In this document: one piece after another, positions 16,221 through 23,899 of the stretch
Numbering within the stretch: position 1 is the stretch's first letter
Layout: the number at the start of each line of letters is the position of its first letter
DNA from: Streptomyces adelaidensis
GTDB lineage: Bacteria > Actinomycetota > Actinomycetes > Streptomycetales > Streptomycetaceae
Length of the DNA: 64,000 nt
Direction of reading: 5' to 3'
NCBI RefSeq assembly: GCF_016598475.1
Contig: NZ_JAEMUX010000037.1
Span: 17,129 to 81,128, forward strand
Translations under genes and position numbers: made by a program
The notes under the pieces: generated by a model
What the model was told of the DNA's origin: nothing
The model's input: only the letters and a program-made list of their open reading frames with translations
Databases searched by the model: none

Positions 16221-17678
16221 TCAGTCGAGCGAGACGACGACGGACTTGACCTTGGTGTACGACTCCAGGGCCTCGGGGCCGTACTCGCGGCCGAAGCCGG
16301 AGGCCTTCACGCCGCCGAAGGGGACGGCCGGGTCGAGCATCGGCCAGTCGTTGATCCAGACGATGCCCGCCTGGAGCCGGTCGGCGACGCGGTGGGCGCG
16401 GGTGAGGTTGGTGGTCTGGATGCCCGAGGCCAGGCCGTACGGCGTGGAGTTGGCCAGTTCGACGGCCTCGTCCTCGGAGTCGAAGGGCTGCACGGTGAGG
16501 ACCGGCCCGAAGACCTCCTCCTGGACGACGCGGGAGTCGTTGGTGAGGTCGGCGATGACGGTGGGCTTGTAGTAGTAGCCGCCGTTCAGGTCGAGGCGCT
16601 CGCCGCCGCAGACGATGCGGCCGCCCTCCTTGCGGGCCAGCTCGACGTACTCCTCGACCTTCTTCAGGTGCCGCTCGCCCGCCATGGGGCCAATGACGGT
16701 CTCGGGCTGCCGGGGGTCTCCTATGGGCACGCCGGGCACGGCGTCGGCGAGGATGCCGACCACGGTCTCGTACACCGAGCGGGCGACCAGCAGGCGGGGG
16801 CCGCCCATGCAGAACTGGCCGGTGTTGAAGACGAAGCCCTTGATGATCGCGCCGATGGCCTTCTCGATGTCGGCGTCCTCGAAGACGAGGTGCGCCGCGT
16901 TGCCGCCGAGCTCCATCGTGACCTGCTTCAGGCCCTCGCCGGCGACGCTGGCCGCGTGCCGGCCGGTCGCGGTGGAGCCGGTGAAGGCGATCTTGTCGAC
17001 GCCGGGGTTGCGCAGCAGGGCCTCGCCCGCGACCGGGCCCGTGCCGGTGACGACGTTGAAGACGCCGTCCGGGACACCGGCCTCCTTCAGGAGCCCGGCC
17101 ATGTAGAGGGCGCTGAGCGGGGTCTCCTCGGCGGGCTTGTGCACGATCGTGTTGCCGGCCGCGAGCGCGGGGGCGATCTTGGAGCCGGCCAGGATCAGCG
17201 GGAAGTTGAACGGGGTGATCGCGGCGATCACGCCGATCGCGCCGCGCTTGGTGTACGCGAGCCGGTTGAGCGGGACGTCGCGGGCGGAGCCGTCCAGGGA
17301 CCAGGCGAGTGAGGCGTAGTACTCGTAGTCGTTGGCCGCGTTCGTCACGTCGACGGCGTGGGCCAGCGTGATGGGCTTGCCGACGTCACGGCTCTCCAGG
17401 GCCGCGATGTCGTCGGCGTTCTCCCGGATCAGCTCAGCGACGCGGTGCAGGACGCGGCCGCGCTCACGGCCGCTCAGTCCGGACCAGGCGCCGTTGTCGA
17501 ACGCCTCGCGCGCGGCGCGTACGGCGGCGTCGACATCGACCGCGCCCGCTTCCGCGACGGTGGTGACCACCTGACCCGTGGACGGGTCGATCACGTCGAC
17601 GCGTGCCCCGTCAGTCGCCTCAAGCCACTGTCCACCGATGAACAGCCGCCCGGGCTCGCTCTCGAAGGTGGTCGTCAT
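16221..17678 (-). CDS. NAD(P)+-dependent aldehyde dehydrogenase
   Basis: 485 residues from ATG 17678, with GAGGAG 7 nt upstream. All ALDH landmarks are present: Rossmann loop region AFTGSTATGRHAA, catalytic Glu in VTMELGGNAAHLVF, catalytic Cys in FNTGQFCMGGPRLLV, and the C-terminal motif EEVFGPVLTVQPFD. The core PFNFPLILAGSKIAPALAAGN is typical of broad-specificity enzymes. It is the first gene of an operon with the alcohol dehydrogenase and is divergent from a MarR gene across 98 nt containing two palindromes. Likely role: oxidising the aldehyde produced by its partner to a carboxylic acid. Confidence 0.92.
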   Translation of the reverse strand: MTTTFESEPGRLFIGGQWLEATDGARVDVIDPSTGQVVTTVAEAGAVDVDAAVRAAREAFDNGAWSGLSGRERGRVLHRVAELIRENADDIAALESRDVGKPITLAHAVDVTNAANDYEYYASLAWSLDGSARDVPLNRLAYTKRGAIGVIAAITPFNFPLILAGSKIAPALAAGNTIVHKPAEETPLSALYMAGLLKEAGVPDGVFNVVTGTGPVAGEALLRNPGVDKIAFTGSTATGRHAASVAGEGLKQVTMELGGNAAHLVFEDADIEKAIGAIIKGFVFNTGQFCMGGPRLLVARSVYETVVGILADAVPGVPIGDPRQPETVIGPMAGERHLKKVEEYVELARKEGGRIVCGGERLDLNGGYYYKPTVIADLTNDSRVVQEEVFGPVLTVQPFDSEDEAVELANSTPYGLASGIQTTNLTRAHRVADRLQAGIVWINDWPMLDPAVPFGGVKASGFGREYGPEALESYTKVKSVVVSLD

Positions 17679-17726
17679 TGCCCGCTCCTCAGCCTTGATC
17701 GCTAAGTTTTCAAACCAGTCGCAACC

Positions 17727-17741
17727 GACAGGATTCCTGTT
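17727..17741. promoter_or_regulatory. MarR-type operator 1
   Basis: GACAGG-ATT-CCTGTT, an inverted repeat with 3-nt spacer in the gap between the dehydrogenase operon and the MarR gene. It nearly matches operator 2, 34 bp away. Confidence 0.65.
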
Positions 17742-17760
17742 GGTTCGCAGTTTCATCACA

Positions 17761-17775
17761 GACAGGTTTCCTGTC
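17761..17775. promoter_or_regulatory. MarR-type operator 2
   Basis: GACAGG-TTT-CCTGTC, a perfect 6+6 palindrome ending one base before ATG 17777. Binding here would block the MarR gene itself; with operator 1 it would cover both divergent promoters. Confidence 0.7.
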
Positions 17776-17776
17776 A

Positions 17777-18223
17777 ATGCCTTACGCTGACCCCATGGTC
17801 GGCACCAAGGCACCCCCCTCCCTCCTCTACATGGTCAAGCAGGTCGAGCTCGTTGTCCGCTCGCACCTCGACGACCTGGTGAGACCGGCCGGGATCACAG
17901 CCCTGCAGTACACCTCCCTGACCGTCCTGGAGCGGCACGACGGCCTCTCGGCCGCACAGCTCGCCCGCGACTCGTTCGTCACGGCCCAGTCCATCGCGGA
18001 TCTCGTACGGAGTCTGGAGAACCGCGGACTCGTACGCCGGGAGCGCAATCCGCGCAACCGGCGGGAGCTGCTGATCCTGCTCACCGACGAGGGGCGCGAG
18101 CTGCTGACCCGCTACGCAGAGCCCATGCGTGACCTGGAGGAACGCATGCTCCGCGACCTCACCGCACACCAGGCCGACCAGTTCCGGCAGGCACTGTCGA
18201 AGGCGTGGCACGCCCTGTCGTAG
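17777..18223 (+). CDS. MarR-family transcriptional regulator of the alcohol/aldehyde dehydrogenase operon
   Basis: 148 residues. Winged-helix domain with AQLARDSFVTAQSIADLVRSLENRGL as recognition region and VRRERNPRNRRELLILLTDEG as the wing; MVKQVELVVRSHLDDLVRPAGITALQY forms the first helices. ATG 17777 is directly preceded by a perfect palindrome, leaving little room for a ribosome site, so the mRNA may be leaderless or start at ATG 17795. The divergent arrangement with twin operators makes it a probable repressor of both units. The effector is unknown, perhaps an aromatic aldehyde or acid. Confidence 0.9.
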   Translation: MPYADPMVGTKAPPSLLYMVKQVELVVRSHLDDLVRPAGITALQYTSLTVLERHDGLSAAQLARDSFVTAQSIADLVRSLENRGLVRRERNPRNRRELLILLTDEGRELLTRYAEPMRDLEERMLRDLTAHQADQFRQALSKAWHALS

Positions 18224-18239
18224 GGGGGCCTGCGCAAAA

Positions 18240-18259
18240 CTCCGGACGGATTGCCGGAG
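18240..18259. terminator. Hairpin downstream of MarR gene
   Basis: CTCCGG, 8-nt loop, CCGGAG followed by AAAT. A short stem 16 nt after the MarR stop; a plausible weak terminator. Confidence 0.45.
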
Positions 18260-18373
18260 AAATCGAAGACATATGTCAATCGAACATGCTGAAATTCACT
18301 CTGACGGGGGTAACTTGCAGGGCGGGGACGGGATTTGCCCTCACCACACAGTCCGGTTGGAGGCGATGCCGTC

Positions 18374-18757
18374 GTGTCGAGCGACCCCACTCCGCCCACG
18401 ACCGGGTTTCTCCGCGTCCACACGGACCGCGGCCGCACCGTGCTCGAACTGCACGGCGAGATCGACATCGCGGCGGCCGTGGAGATCATCCCCCACCTCG
18501 ACGCCGCGACGGGCCGTCCCGGCGCCCGCATCGTGATCGACCTCCGGCACGTCGAGTTCTTCGACTGCTCCGGGTTACGCCTGCTGTACCGGGCCCGGCA
18601 ACGGGTGCTCGACCGCGGCGGCGAGCTGCTCCTCGTCTGCGCCCACCCGCTCACCCTGCGCGTCCTCAAGGTCACGGGCCTGGCCCGGCTGCTGCCGCCG
18701 GCCCCGTCGCTGGACGCGGCCCTGGAACGGCCCGAGGCCGCGTCCGGCACGTCATGA
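18374..18757 (+). CDS. STAS-domain anti-sigma factor antagonist
   Basis: 127 residues from GTG 18374, with GGAGG 10 nt upstream. A single STAS domain: TVLELHGEIDIAAAVEI, IVIDLRHVEFFDCSGLRLLYRA with the phosphorylatable Ser in DCSGL, LLLVCAHPLTLRVLKVTGL at the end. Such proteins bind and release anti-sigma kinases (RsbW/SpoIIAB type) depending on Ser phosphorylation, controlling SigB/SigF-like factors. No kinase or sigma gene is adjacent, so the partner must be encoded elsewhere. Confidence 0.9.
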   Translation: MSSDPTPPTTGFLRVHTDRGRTVLELHGEIDIAAAVEIIPHLDAATGRPGARIVIDLRHVEFFDCSGLRLLYRARQRVLDRGGELLLVCAHPLTLRVLKVTGLARLLPPAPSLDAALERPEAASGTS

Positions 18758-19061
18758 CCGGCTTCCGAGGCTTTTCCGCAATGACCTGCTCCTGATCTCT
18801 CCGGAGCTTCCTATCCGCCCGGCGGCGCGCCGGACAGGGCGCTGACGGACTCACCGTGGTGAACGCGGCGCACGGCCCCGGCGACATGATCATTACGGGT
18901 TGCGCGGCTCATGCTACCGGCCGCCCGGCGTACGCCGATTCGGTACGGCGGCCCGGACAGGTCGGACCCCACACCTACGGCGAAGTACGGACAATGCCCA
19001 ACTCGGCGTTCCCCCAGGGGCTTTGAGGGCATTCGTTGAAATAGGAAGGAGGTCCGTCGAC
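18758..19061. other. 304-nt intergenic region
   Basis: No supported gene. It contains a short hairpin (CCGGCG-GCG-CGCCGG, 18819-18833) that may end the STAS transcript, and a perfect AAGGAGGT ribosome site just before the DUF4230 gene. I see no convincing -35/-10 pair. Confidence 0.5.
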
Positions 19062-19718
19062 ATGACGACGTCCATCAAGCGCACGCGTCTGCCCGGCTGG
19101 GCCAAGCTGCTCACCGCCGTGGTCATCCTCATCGTGGTACTGCTGGCCGCGCTGCGGCTGCTGGTCTTCGGGGGGCTGAACGACGTGTTCGGCACCGAGG
19201 AGCACGACCGCTCGGGGCCCGCACTGCTGAAGTCCATCCAGGACATGAGCCGTTACGACGCCGCCTCGGGCAACTTCCAGGTGGTCGTCGACCTGGAGAA
19301 GGACGCCAAGTACCTGCCCGACGCGCTCCGCGGCACCCGCACGCTGTACGTCGGCGCGGGCACCGTCGACGCCTATGTCGATCTCGGCAAGGTCGGCGAG
19401 AACGACGTGAAGGTCAACAAGGACCGCACCTCCGCCACCATCAACCTCCCGCACGCCCGGCTCGGCGAGCCGGCCCTCGACACCGAGCACTCCTACGCCG
19501 TCTCCAAGCAGCGCGGTCTGCTCGACCGCCTCGGTGATCTCTTCTCCGACAACCCCAACGGCGAACAGGCCGTCCAGCGCCTCGCCGTCAAGCACATCGG
19601 CGACGCCGCGAAGGACAGCAAGCTCACGGACCGCGCCGAGTCCAACACCACCGACATGCTCGAAGGGCTGCTGACGTCCCTCGGCTTCAAGGAGGTGAAG
19701 GTGACGTTCGGCTCCTGA
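19062..19718 (+). CDS. DUF4230 family membrane-anchored protein
   Basis: 218 residues from ATG 19062, with AAGGAGGT 8 nt upstream. A basic N-terminus and one membrane helix (LLTAVVILIVVLLAALRLLVF, residues ~15-36) anchor an extracytoplasmic domain. The domain matches DUF4230: SRYDAASGNFQVVVDLEKD, GTRTLYVGAGTVDAYVDLG, SATINLPHARLGEPALD, and a C-terminal helix plus GFKEVKVTFG. The function is unknown; homologues occur in Gram-positive and Gram-negative bacteria. It appears monocistronic. Confidence 0.85.
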   Translation: MTTSIKRTRLPGWAKLLTAVVILIVVLLAALRLLVFGGLNDVFGTEEHDRSGPALLKSIQDMSRYDAASGNFQVVVDLEKDAKYLPDALRGTRTLYVGAGTVDAYVDLGKVGENDVKVNKDRTSATINLPHARLGEPALDTEHSYAVSKQRGLLDRLGDLFSDNPNGEQAVQRLAVKHIGDAAKDSKLTDRAESNTTDMLEGLLTSLGFKEVKVTFGS

Positions 19719-19869
19719 CGGACGCCGGCGACCCGGTGGCGGGGCCGGGGAGGGGGTGGGCCGGGGCGCGGTCCGCCTCCTGCGCACATACTCCCCGTGC
19801 GGCGGAATCGTGGGCCGCTACGGGGGTAACCACCTTGGGACAAAGGGAAGTTGAAACTGGGAGGGTTGT

Positions 19870-20550
19870 ATGGCCCGCACCACGTCACGTTCCCGCACGA
19901 CGTCACGATCCCGTTCCACGTCACGTTCCCGCTCCACGACCTCCGGCCGCCGTGCCCCGGCGGCCGCCCGCGAGCGACGGCCGCTCGCGCTGCCCCTGCG
20001 GCTGCTCGTGATGACGCTGTCCTTCATGGCCATGGTGGCGTTCGGCGCGGTGCTGGCCGGGCTCACCCTTCAGCCGTCCCCGGCGTCGGAGGCGCTCACC
20101 CACAGCAACCTCCGGCCCGGCAGCTCCCTGGAGCTCTACTGGCACCATCCCGACGCACGTGACGCGATCAAACAGGTCGGCGGGAACATCCTGCTGGGCG
20201 TGCCCTTCGGCATCCTGCTGCCGGTCCTGGCGCCGGGGGCGCGCGGCCTGCTGCGCGTGCCCGCCCTGACCGCCCTGATGATGCTGCTGGTCGAACTGGT
20301 ACAGGGCGCCCTGGTCACCGGACGGGCGTTCGACATAGATGACGTCATCCTCAACACCGCGGGGGCGCTGCTGGGCTATCTGCTGCTGGGCCGACGGCTC
20401 GGCCGCGCGGTGCACACGCGCGTCCCGCGCGAGCCGGCCACCCCACCCCCACCGGCCCAGCGGAAGAAGACGCCACGCGCCCCCTGGCTCCAGCGTCTGC
20501 GCACAAGGCGCGGCAGTCGTGCCAAGCGGGCTAGTGCGGCGTCCAAGTGA
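19870..20550 (+). CDS. VanZ-family membrane protein with Ser-Arg repeat N-terminus
   Basis: 226 residues. The VanZ-like core begins near residue 45: LVMTLSFMAMVAFGAVLAGL, then NILLGVPFGILLPVLAPG, LTALMMLLVELVQGALV and the family signature FDIDDVILNTAGALLGYLLLG. VanZ proteins lower teicoplanin sensitivity in enterococci; Streptomyces copies are of unknown role. Residues 2-25 are a TSRSR-type repeat encoded by an exact 18-bp period, and the C-terminal tail is also Arg/Lys-rich, so both cytoplasmic ends are strongly basic. GGGAGG precedes the ATG by 5 nt. It converges with, and overlaps by 20 nt, the small gene at 20531. Confidence 0.85.
   Translation: MARTTSRSRTTSRSRSTSRSRSTTSGRRAPAAARERRPLALPLRLLVMTLSFMAMVAFGAVLAGLTLQPSPASEALTHSNLRPGSSLELYWHHPDARDAIKQVGGNILLGVPFGILLPVLAPGARGLLRVPALTALMMLLVELVQGALVTGRAFDIDDVILNTAGALLGYLLLGRRLGRAVHTRVPREPATPPPPAQRKKTPRAPWLQRLRTRRGSRAKRASAASK
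19883..19936. repeat. 18-bp tandem repeat encoding Ser/Arg/Thr units of VanZ protein
   Basis: CGTCACG recurs at 19883, 19901 and 19919, an exact 18-bp period with CCCG-rich filler. Each unit encodes six residues of the TSRSRT type. Confidence 0.9.
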
Positions 20551-20767
20551 ACTTGCCGCCGCCGACCCATCGCACCTGTTCCGGGTCGTCGAGGTCATGG
20601 ACGGTGGCCCCGTGCGCCGCCGCTGTCCGCAGCACGTCCGTCAGTGTCGTCGCCTCACCGACCACCTGGCCGTCGATCTCGACGATCCGGAACGGCGGCG
20701 TACCCGGCTGCACCCCGAGCACCATGACCCGGGGGTGGGAAATGTGAGGGCTCGCGATTTCGGTCAT
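20531..20767 (-). CDS. Small conserved-looking hypothetical protein
   Basis: 78 residues. The sequence (RVMVLGVQPGTPPFRIVEIDGQVVG, then LTDVLRTAAAHGATVHDLDDPEQVRWVGGG) predicts a compact alpha/beta domain with hydrophobic strands and an amphipathic helix and has normal Streptomyces codon use. I do not recognise a family by name. ATG 20767 is used; an internal GTG is possible. It overlaps the convergent VanZ gene by 20 nt and is divergent from the PHP gene. Confidence 0.6.
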   Translation of the reverse strand: MTEIASPHISHPRVMVLGVQPGTPPFRIVEIDGQVVGEATTLTDVLRTAAAHGATVHDLDDPEQVRWVGGGKFTWTPH

Positions 20768-20868
20768 GTCTAGAGCGTAGAGCGGTTCCGGCGGTCGTAC
20801 CGCCGCCGTGCGGGTGTCCGGGGGCTGGGCGAGGCTGGAAGCGGAGGCAGCCGGAGGCTGGAGGTGCC

Positions 20869-21906
20869 ATGGATCCCGTCGAGGCCCTGGACCGGATCGC
20901 TTTCCTGCTGGAGCGGGACCGGGCGCCCACCTATCGCGTACGGGCGTTCCGTACGGCCGCCGCCGTGCTCGGCGCGCTGCCGCCGGACGAGGTGGCCGAG
21001 CGGGCGGCCGGGGGCTCGCTGGAGTCGCTGAAGGGGGTCGGGCCGAAGACCGCGCAGGTGGTGCGGGAGGCGCTGGCCGGGCAGGAGCCGGGCTATCTGC
21101 GAAAGCTGGAGCAGGATGCCGAGGCCCCGCTCACGGGTGGTGGCGAGGGGCTGATGGAGCTGATCCGGGGCGACTGCCATGTGCACTCGGACTGGTCGGA
21201 CGGCGGCAGCCCGATCGAGGAGATGGGCCGGACCGCCGCGCGCCTCGGCCACGAGTGGACGGTCCTCACCGACCACTCGCCCCGGCTGACCATCGCTCGC
21301 GGACTCTCCCCGGAGCGGCTGCGGGAGCAGCTCGACGTGGTGGCCGCGCTGAACGAGACGTGGGCGCCGTTCCGGCTGCTCACGGGGATCGAGTGCGACA
21401 TCCTCGACGACGGTTCGCTGGACCAGGGGCCCGAGCTGCTGGACCGGCTCGACGTCGTCGTGGTGTCCGTGCACTCCAAGCTGCGGATGGACGCCCGCGC
21501 GATGACCCGCCGCATGGTCGCCGCCGTACGGGACCCGCACTCCGACGTGCTCGGGCACTGCACGGGACGGCTGGTCACCGGGCGCGGGCGGCCCGAATCG
21601 GAGTTCGACGCGGACGCGGTGTTCTCGGCGTGCGCGGAGACGGGGACGGCCGTGGAGATCAACTCCCGGCCCGAGCGACTGGATCCGCCGCGGCGGTTGC
21701 TGCGGCGGGCGGTGGAGGCGGGTGTCCTGTTCTCGATCGACACGGACGCGCATGCGCCGGGGCAGCTCACCTGGCAGGTGCACGGTTGTGCTCGGGCGGA
21801 GGAGTGTGGGGTACCCGGGGAGCGGGTGGTGACGACGTGGACGGTGGATGAGGTGCTGGGGTGGGCTCGGGATCGGAAGGTTCCGGCGGGAGTGAGGGGT
21901 GCCTGA
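20869..21906 (+). CDS. PHP-domain phosphoesterase with N-terminal helix-hairpin-helix
   Basis: 345 residues. The N-terminal ~85 residues resemble the PolX polymerase front part: DRIAFLLERDRAPTYRVRAFRTAA, then a helix-hairpin-helix LESLKGVGPKTAQVVREAL. From ~100 a PHP metal-dependent phosphoesterase domain follows, with DCHVHSDWSDG, VLTDHSPR, GIECDIL, VVVSVHSK and SIDTDAHAPGQ supplying the trinuclear metal ligands. The polymerase palm of PolX is absent. Probably a DNA-repair-type nuclease/phosphatase or a histidinol-phosphatase-like enzyme; the HhH favours nucleic acid. GGAGG precedes ATG 20869. Confidence 0.85.
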   Translation: MDPVEALDRIAFLLERDRAPTYRVRAFRTAAAVLGALPPDEVAERAAGGSLESLKGVGPKTAQVVREALAGQEPGYLRKLEQDAEAPLTGGGEGLMELIRGDCHVHSDWSDGGSPIEEMGRTAARLGHEWTVLTDHSPRLTIARGLSPERLREQLDVVAALNETWAPFRLLTGIECDILDDGSLDQGPELLDRLDVVVVSVHSKLRMDARAMTRRMVAAVRDPHSDVLGHCTGRLVTGRGRPESEFDADAVFSACAETGTAVEINSRPERLDPPRRLLRRAVEAGVLFSIDTDAHAPGQLTWQVHGCARAEECGVPGERVVTTWTVDEVLGWARDRKVPAGVRGA

Positions 21907-21942
21907 GAGCTCGGGGGTTCACCCGCTCGGGCGGTTGCGGTG

Positions 21943-21992
21943 CGGGTGCGTGGTGGCTGGTCGCGTGGTTCCCCGCGCCCCTTCAGGACGCG
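21943..21992. repeat. Dispersed Streptomyces-type intergenic repeat, copy 1
   Basis: Contains GTGGCTGGTCGCG, then GTTCCCCGCGCCCCTT, between the PHP and HAD genes. A second copy lies at 47827-47880. I recall this element as scattered in intergenic regions of many Streptomyces genomes; its function is not known to me. Confidence 0.75.
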
Positions 21993-22020
21993 GATGTCGG
22001 ACTCTTGAGGAAGGTGCGCC

Positions 22021-22686
22021 ATGGTCAGGGCTGCTGTGTTCGATGTCGACGGGACCCTTGTCGACACCAACCATTTGCATGTGGTCGCGTGGTGGGAGGC
22101 GTTTCGGCAGGGCGGGCATCAGGTGGCCATGCATGACATCCATCGGGCGGTGGGCCTGCCGTCGGAGGACCTGATCACGCATCTGCTGGGGGACGAGCGG
22201 GACCCGGCGGAGAAGGACGCCCTGAGCGCCGCGCACAAGGCGCTCTACGGGACGTATTTCGACCGGCTGCCCGCGTTGCCGGACGCCGGGCGGCTGTTGC
22301 GGCGGCTCGACGGACAGGGCTGGAGTGTGGTGCTGGCGACTTCGGCGGGCGGGGCGGAGCTGGCCGCGCTGCGGCGGGCGATCGGCGCCGATGACGCGAT
22401 CATGGCGACGGCGAGCGCCGACGACGTGTCCGAGGGGAAACCCGCGCCGGATCCGATCCAGCATGCCCTGGAGCTGGCGGGCGCGACGGCCGAGCGGTCG
22501 GTGTTCGTCGGGGACACGGTGTGGGACATGCGGGCCGGTGTCCGGGCGGGCGTGCGCTGTGTCGCGCTGCTCTGCGGGGGCATTCCCCGGCCCGAGCTGG
22601 AGGCGGCCGGCGCGGAGGCGGTGTTCCGGAATCCGGCCCATCTGCTGGCCGCCCTGGAGGACAGTCCGCTGGACCGGGAGGAATGA
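22021..22686 (+). CDS. HAD-family hydrolase (beta-phosphoglucomutase/phosphatase-like)
   Basis: 221 residues. HAD motif I is AAVFDVDGTLVDTNHLH (nucleophile and acid Asp), motif II VVLATSAGGAE, Lys motif EGKPAPDPIQHALELAG, and motif IV RSVFVGDTVWDMRAGVRAGV. The cap domain (residues ~18-80) is the small helical type C1 typical of phosphoglycolate phosphatase and beta-phosphoglucomutase relatives. It dephosphorylates a small metabolite, unidentified. GAGGAAGG lies 7 nt before ATG 22021. Confidence 0.9.
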   Translation: MVRAAVFDVDGTLVDTNHLHVVAWWEAFRQGGHQVAMHDIHRAVGLPSEDLITHLLGDERDPAEKDALSAAHKALYGTYFDRLPALPDAGRLLRRLDGQGWSVVLATSAGGAELAALRRAIGADDAIMATASADDVSEGKPAPDPIQHALELAGATAERSVFVGDTVWDMRAGVRAGVRCVALLCGGIPRPELEAAGAEAVFRNPAHLLAALEDSPLDREE

Positions 22687-22756
22687 CCTGGTGGCGGCCA
22701 CTGTGGACGGAGTCGGGCGACGTGACGCAGATCACCGGCAATGTCCGGATACCGAA

Positions 22757-22783
22757 GGAACAGTCGCTGATACTTTCCCGTTG
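22757..22783 (+). promoter_or_regulatory. ECF/SigR-like promoter element
   Basis: GGAAC (22757-22761), 18 nt, GTTG (22780-22783): one base from the GGAAT-N18-GTT consensus I know for SigR and close to ECF promoters generally. No coding gene lies downstream on this strand before a terminator at 22916. Confidence 0.5.
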
Positions 22784-22787
22784 AACA

Positions 22788-22957
22788 AGCCGTGGGTGCG
22801 GATGGGGACAGTGTCCCCGGGCCTCACCTTTTGCCCACAGGGACGATCGTTCGGCTGAAGCCCTGTGGAGCGTTTCGCCGAGAGGCGACCGCCGCCCGCG
22901 CCCACCCACAGGCCGCCCCGACCGTGATTCCCCCGTCCGGTCGGGGCTTCTCTTTTC
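22788..22957 (+). ncRNA. Candidate structured small RNA
   Basis: About 170 nt between the promoter-like element and a terminator, without a plausible reading frame. Four successive stems can be drawn: GGGGAC/GTCCCC (22804-22818), CCACAGGG/CCCTGTGG with an 18-nt loop (22835-22868), TCGCC-GAGA-GGCGA (22875-22888) and the terminator stem. The next gene on the right is on the opposite strand. This is inference from structure only. I considered the actinobacterial 6C RNA, because the terminator loop is C-rich, but could not match it. Confidence 0.4.
22916..22957 (+). terminator. Intrinsic terminator
   Basis: CCCCGACCG, 13-nt loop containing CCCCC, CGGTCGGGG, then CTTCTCTTTTC: a 9-bp GC stem with a pyrimidine/T tail on the plus strand. 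Confidence 0.8.
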
Positions 22958-23030
22958 CGCTCCGGCCCAGAGGCCCTGCCCCAGGGGACTCCTGCCCCAG
23001 AGGCCCTGCCCGGAAGCCCTGCCCGAAGGC

Positions 23031-23741
23031 TCAGGCGCCGAGTTCCCTCGGCCCGTACAGCGCGGCCGGTGCGCCCGTCATCAGGGCCCAGTAGCGGTCG
23101 CCGTACGACCAGTGCCACCACTCGGTCGGGTAATTGACCAGGCCGGCCGCGGTGAGGGCGGCGGCGAGCGTTTCCCGGTGGGCGCGGGCCTCGGCGGTGA
23201 TGTCGTCGGCCCCCGTGTAGCAGGCTCCAGAACTCTCCTCGGGGCTGGCGTTGACCGGCGTACCGAAGTCGAGTTCGCGGCCCTCGGCGTCGACAAGGGT
23301 CAGGTCCACGGCCGCGCCGGCGGAGTGCGGGGCTATCTCGGGCGGGGAGACATAGCGGCTGGCCGCCGTACGGATACGGTCGGCGGGCCAGTCGGGGTGC
23401 AGGGTGCGCAGTTCGGCCGCGTACTTCTCGAAGTACTCGCGCTGCAGGGACGGCGGCCGGTAGCCCTCGACGAACAGCAGGCGCAGCCCGCCGGGCAGCA
23501 GTGACTGGGCCTCGACCAGCCGGTCGAGCACACCCGCGCGCAGGTGTGCGTAGGCGCCCGTGGAGTCGGTCTTGCGCTCGTCGACCGGCAGCGAGCTTCC
23601 CCGGCGGACGTCGACGAGCGGCTCGTCGCAGTCGTGGACGGGTACGGCCGCCACCTTCGGGTCGGACATCAGGATGATCTCGGTGGTGGTCGCGGTCTCG
23701 GTCATGGTCGCGGTCGCGGTCTCGGTCGTGATCTCGGTCAT
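23031..23741 (-). CDS. VanX-like D-alanyl-D-alanine dipeptidase (M15D)
   Basis: 236 residues from ATG 23741. The M15D zinc-peptidase signature is intact: HSAGAAVDLTLVD (zinc His and Asp) and TEWWHWSYGDRYWA (catalytic Glu and third zinc His), with the arginine-containing LLFVEGYRPPS. Such enzymes cleave D-Ala-D-Ala; VanX does so in glycopeptide resistance, others recycle peptidoglycan peptides. There is no VanH/VanA pair here, so recycling is more likely. The first ~24 residues are a Thr/Glu/Ala repeat (TEITTETATATMTETATTTE) from an 18-bp DNA repeat; translation might instead begin at ATG 23669 (MSDPKVAAV). Confidence 0.87.
   Translation of the reverse strand: MTEITTETATATMTETATTTEIILMSDPKVAAVPVHDCDEPLVDVRRGSSLPVDERKTDSTGAYAHLRAGVLDRLVEAQSLLPGGLRLLFVEGYRPPSLQREYFEKYAAELRTLHPDWPADRIRTAASRYVSPPEIAPHSAGAAVDLTLVDAEGRELDFGTPVNASPEESSGACYTGADDITAEARAHRETLAAALTAAGLVNYPTEWWHWSYGDRYWALMTGAPAALYGPRELGA
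23679..23741. repeat. 18-bp-like tandem repeat at start of dipeptidase gene
   Basis: Units of GGTCGCGGTCTCGGTCAT and variants repeat over about 60 bp, encoding the TET/TAT tract and carrying several in-frame ATG codons, one in each unit of the GGTCAT type. Confidence 0.8.
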
Positions 23742-23899
23742 GGGCCGATCATCTCCTGGGCCTGGCCCGTTCCCGCTGGAACCGGTCAGGCCGGTGGCCG
23801 GGCCGCGCGTGGGCAGGTCCGCCGGCAGCTGCGTGTATTCGCCGGGGCCGGGTACTCGTGGGCGGCCCTGAAGGAGTCGAAGCGCGAGAGGAGTCAGCG

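Noticed and set aside
22683..22784. 33-codon frame overlapping the HAD stop (starts MTWWRPLW)
   Set aside because: No ribosome site, and its 3' part coincides with the promoter-like element; treated as non-coding.
22788..22957. Assignment of the structured region to the known 6C RNA
   Set aside because: Only one loop is C-rich; the two-hairpin C-run pattern I remember for 6C is not met, so it is left as an unnamed candidate.
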